Positions 62,059 through 64,000 of a stretch of DNA of 64,000 bases are shown here, in pieces. This DNA is from Hyperoodon ampullatus. Lineage: Eukaryota; Chordata; Mammalia; Artiodactyla; Ziphiidae. Under the pieces are notes generated by a model, which worked only from the letters and a program-made list of their open reading frames with translations, was not told the origin of the DNA and searched no databases. Positions within the stretch are counted from its first letter, which is position 1; the number at the start of each line of letters is the position of its first letter. A program made the position numbers and the translations under genes. Where the stretch lies: the NCBI GenBank assembly GCA_949752795.1, contig OX457063.1:70393783-70457782 (forward strand), written 5' to 3'.

Positions 62059-63350
62059 AACAAATATTTATTAAATGACTACCAGGTTTGGCAATTTTCT
62101 AAATTTTCTAGGCACTAGGGATATGGCAATGAACAAAAAGTTACTGCCTTCCCGGAGAATATACTGTAGTTGGGGGTGGAAAGGGATTACAAATTAAATC
62201 TGTAGATTAGAAGATATGTCAGATAATGATAAATATTAAGGAGAAAAATAAAACTGAGATGGTCTAGAGAGGACTGCTGGGGGAGATGTTACAATTTTAA
62301 ATGGAGAAATCAAATTGTGATGCAGTCTCAACAAAACCTTGACCAACCCAGTTAGGGTCTCTGGAGCAAATATGGTCCATCAGAGTTGTCCCATATAAGG
62401 CCAAAATAACCCTGCTTTGCTTAGTCATTGGATGCAGGTGAAGTTGAAGCAGATCCTGAGGGAGTGACAACTTGAAGCCGGCTTCTGACCACACTCTCTA
62501 CATGTGGGCAACAATTTCCTCATTAAATGGGATCCTGGTGGTGCATCTTCATGTTTATCCCAGGAGCCAATAGAGCATTTGGGTAGAAGAGTAATGAGAT
62601 ATGACTAGTATCATAAAACAACATGCTGGCTTCAGTGTTGTGAATAGTCTGTAAGGAGGCAAAGAAATGATTAAGGAAGGCAATAGCTGAGGGAAGGAGA
62701 CAGGGTAGGGGACTGTTTAATACAGATGAGATGTGATTATGGCTTGAACCAAGAGAGTAACAATGGGGGTAGTAAGGAGGAATAAAATTCTAAATGCATG
62801 TTAAAGTTTGTGCTGACAGTGTTCACTGACAAACGTCAGATATGAGAAAAAGAAAGCAATCAAAGATAACTTAAAATTTGGGGTGCTGAACAACTGGAAA
62901 AATGCAGTTTCCATTTACTGAGATAAGGAAGTTTGTGAGAGGGATATCAGGAATCCAGTTTAGGACACATTAAATTTGTGATGTCCATTCTATGTCAGAG
63001 TATAAACCTTGGGTAGGTAGCTGGACATAGAAATCTGTAGATCAGGGCGTAACTGTTGGCTGCAGATGTAAGTTTTGGAGTCATTAGCATATAGATGATA
63101 ATTAAAGGCATGAATTGAGTGAATCATCAAGTTAGTGAGCATAGATAGAAAAGAGAAGCATGAGGCCGGAGCACTGGGGTGCAGCACTACATAATGGTTA
63201 TGGACATGAGGAAGAATCAGCAATGGAGCCTCAAAAGGAGAGGCCACAGTAGTAGTAAAATATGTACGATAGTGAGAGATCCTGAGAACCAAACAAAATG
63301 GTGTTGCAAGGAGGAATAGTCAGTTATGTCAAATGGTTCTGGTAGGTCAG
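62059..63350. repeat. Ancient interspersed repeat, L2-like start
   Basis: Opens 'aacaaatatttattaaatga', 'ggcactagggatatggcaat', like antisense L2, and continues 'ccatttactgagataagga', 'gttttggagtcattagcata' and 'gccggagcactggggtgca'. Parts of the same body appear at 32.6-33.6 kb. Very diverged. The full family identity is unknown to me. Confidence 0.45.
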
Positions 63351-63354
63351 ATTC

Positions 63355-63723
63355 GAAAGTCATTTTCTACGGAAATAGATAAAACAGTTCCAAAATTCAT
63401 ATGGAATGACAAAATATCCCAATTGACAAAGCAATCTTGAGAAAGAAGAACAAAGCTGGAGACTTCATACTTCCTGATTACAAAGCTATAGTAATCAAAA
63501 CAGTATAGTACTGGCATAAAAACAGACACATAGGGGCTCCCCTGGTGGCGCAGTGGTTGAGAGTCCGCCTGCCGATGCAGGGGACACGGGTTCGTGCCCC
63601 GGTCCTGGAAGATCCCACATGCCGTGGAGCGGCTGGGCCCATGAGCCATGGCCGCTGAGCCTGTGCGTCCGGAGCCTGTGCTCCGCAACGGGAGAGGCCA
63701 CAACAGTGAGAGGCCCGCGTACC

Positions 63724-63760
<37 letters not shown>

Positions 63761-64000
63761 AGACACATAGGACAATAGAACAGAATTGAGAGCCCAGAAA
63801 TAAACCCGTGCCTAAATGGTTAAATAATATTTGACAAGGGAGCCAAGAATACTCAATGAGGGAAGGATGGTCTCTTCATTAAATGGTGCTGGGGAAACTG
63901 GATATTTACATGAAAAATAATGAAACTGGCCCCCTATATTATACCACTCACAAAAAATGACTCAAAATGAATTAAATGTAAAACCTGAAACTGTAAAACT
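63355..64000 (+). mobile_element. Old L1 ORF2 fragment, runs off the window
   Basis: Plus-strand L1 ORF2 text ('aaaattcatatggaatgac', 'atagtaatcaaaacagtat', then after the SINE 'tctcttcattaaatggtgct' and 'ctcaaaatgaattaaatg'). Split by a SINE at 63535-63754. The right end lies beyond 64000. Frames are broken. Confidence 0.88.
63535..63754 (+). mobile_element. Young CHR-type SINE nested in L1
   Basis: Plus-strand element, head GGCTCCCCTGGTGGCGCAG, uninterrupted A tail of about 29-34, and a perfect 17-base duplication AAAAACAGACACATAGG at 63518-63534 and 63755-63771. A recent insertion. Confidence 0.96.

Overview
The window looks like autosomal DNA from a cetartiodactyl mammal, most likely a cetacean. 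This rests on eight young tRNA-derived SINEs of the CHR type (cetacean/hippo/ruminant family), several nearly undecayed and with long unbroken A tails, on LINE-1 3' ends of artiodactyl type, and on the absence of any primate Alu or ruminant BovB sequence that I could recognise. There are no bacterial genes, operons, CRISPR arrays or phage features.

There is one intact cellular gene: RPRM (Reprimo), a single-exon 109-codon gene on the minus strand at 3494-3823. It sits in a CpG island of roughly 2.16-4.52 kb, with a plausible poly(A) signal at 2621-2626. From my knowledge of the human map, RPRM lies in a gene-poor region upstream of GALNT13, and the remaining 59 kb here fits such a desert.

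Layout: 1-2.1 kb unrecognised flank with a CT microsatellite and a GC-rich perfect hairpin; 2.16-4.52 kb CpG island and RPRM; 4.56-4.64 kb polypurine tract; 4.6-17 kb mostly unique or old-repeat DNA with MIR, L1 3' ends, hAT-like MITEs, one probable retropseudogene (about 9.85-10.48 kb, minus) and two MLT1-type MaLR LTRs (13.4 and 17.4 kb). From 17.9 to 29.6 kb lies a stack of nested same-strand L1s. Its centrepiece is a full-length but dead L1 (22471-28377, 5.9 kb) with a perfect 13-bp target-site duplication, inserted into the ORF2 region of a much older L1. From 30 to 64 kb there are young CHR SINEs (30.0, 42.5, 42.8, 49.4, 51.0, 54.4, 60.5, 63.5 kb), L1 fragments on both strands, MIR, MER5-like and mariner-like MITEs and simple repeats, separated by DNA in which I recognise nothing.

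No new biological system is evident. The points most worth a second look are a tail-to-tail inverted pair of SINEs 70 bp apart (42.47-42.99 kb), a SINE with a 51-A tail that may be very recent, perfect and near-perfect CTCF-like motifs, the hairpin near RPRM, the unidentified retropseudogene, a second decayed coding-like stretch at 14.6-14.9 kb, and a 68-bp insert flanked by a 24-bp repeat. Repeat family names below the level of 'L1', 'CHR-type SINE', 'MIR' and 'MaLR LTR' are from memory and should be read as provisional.
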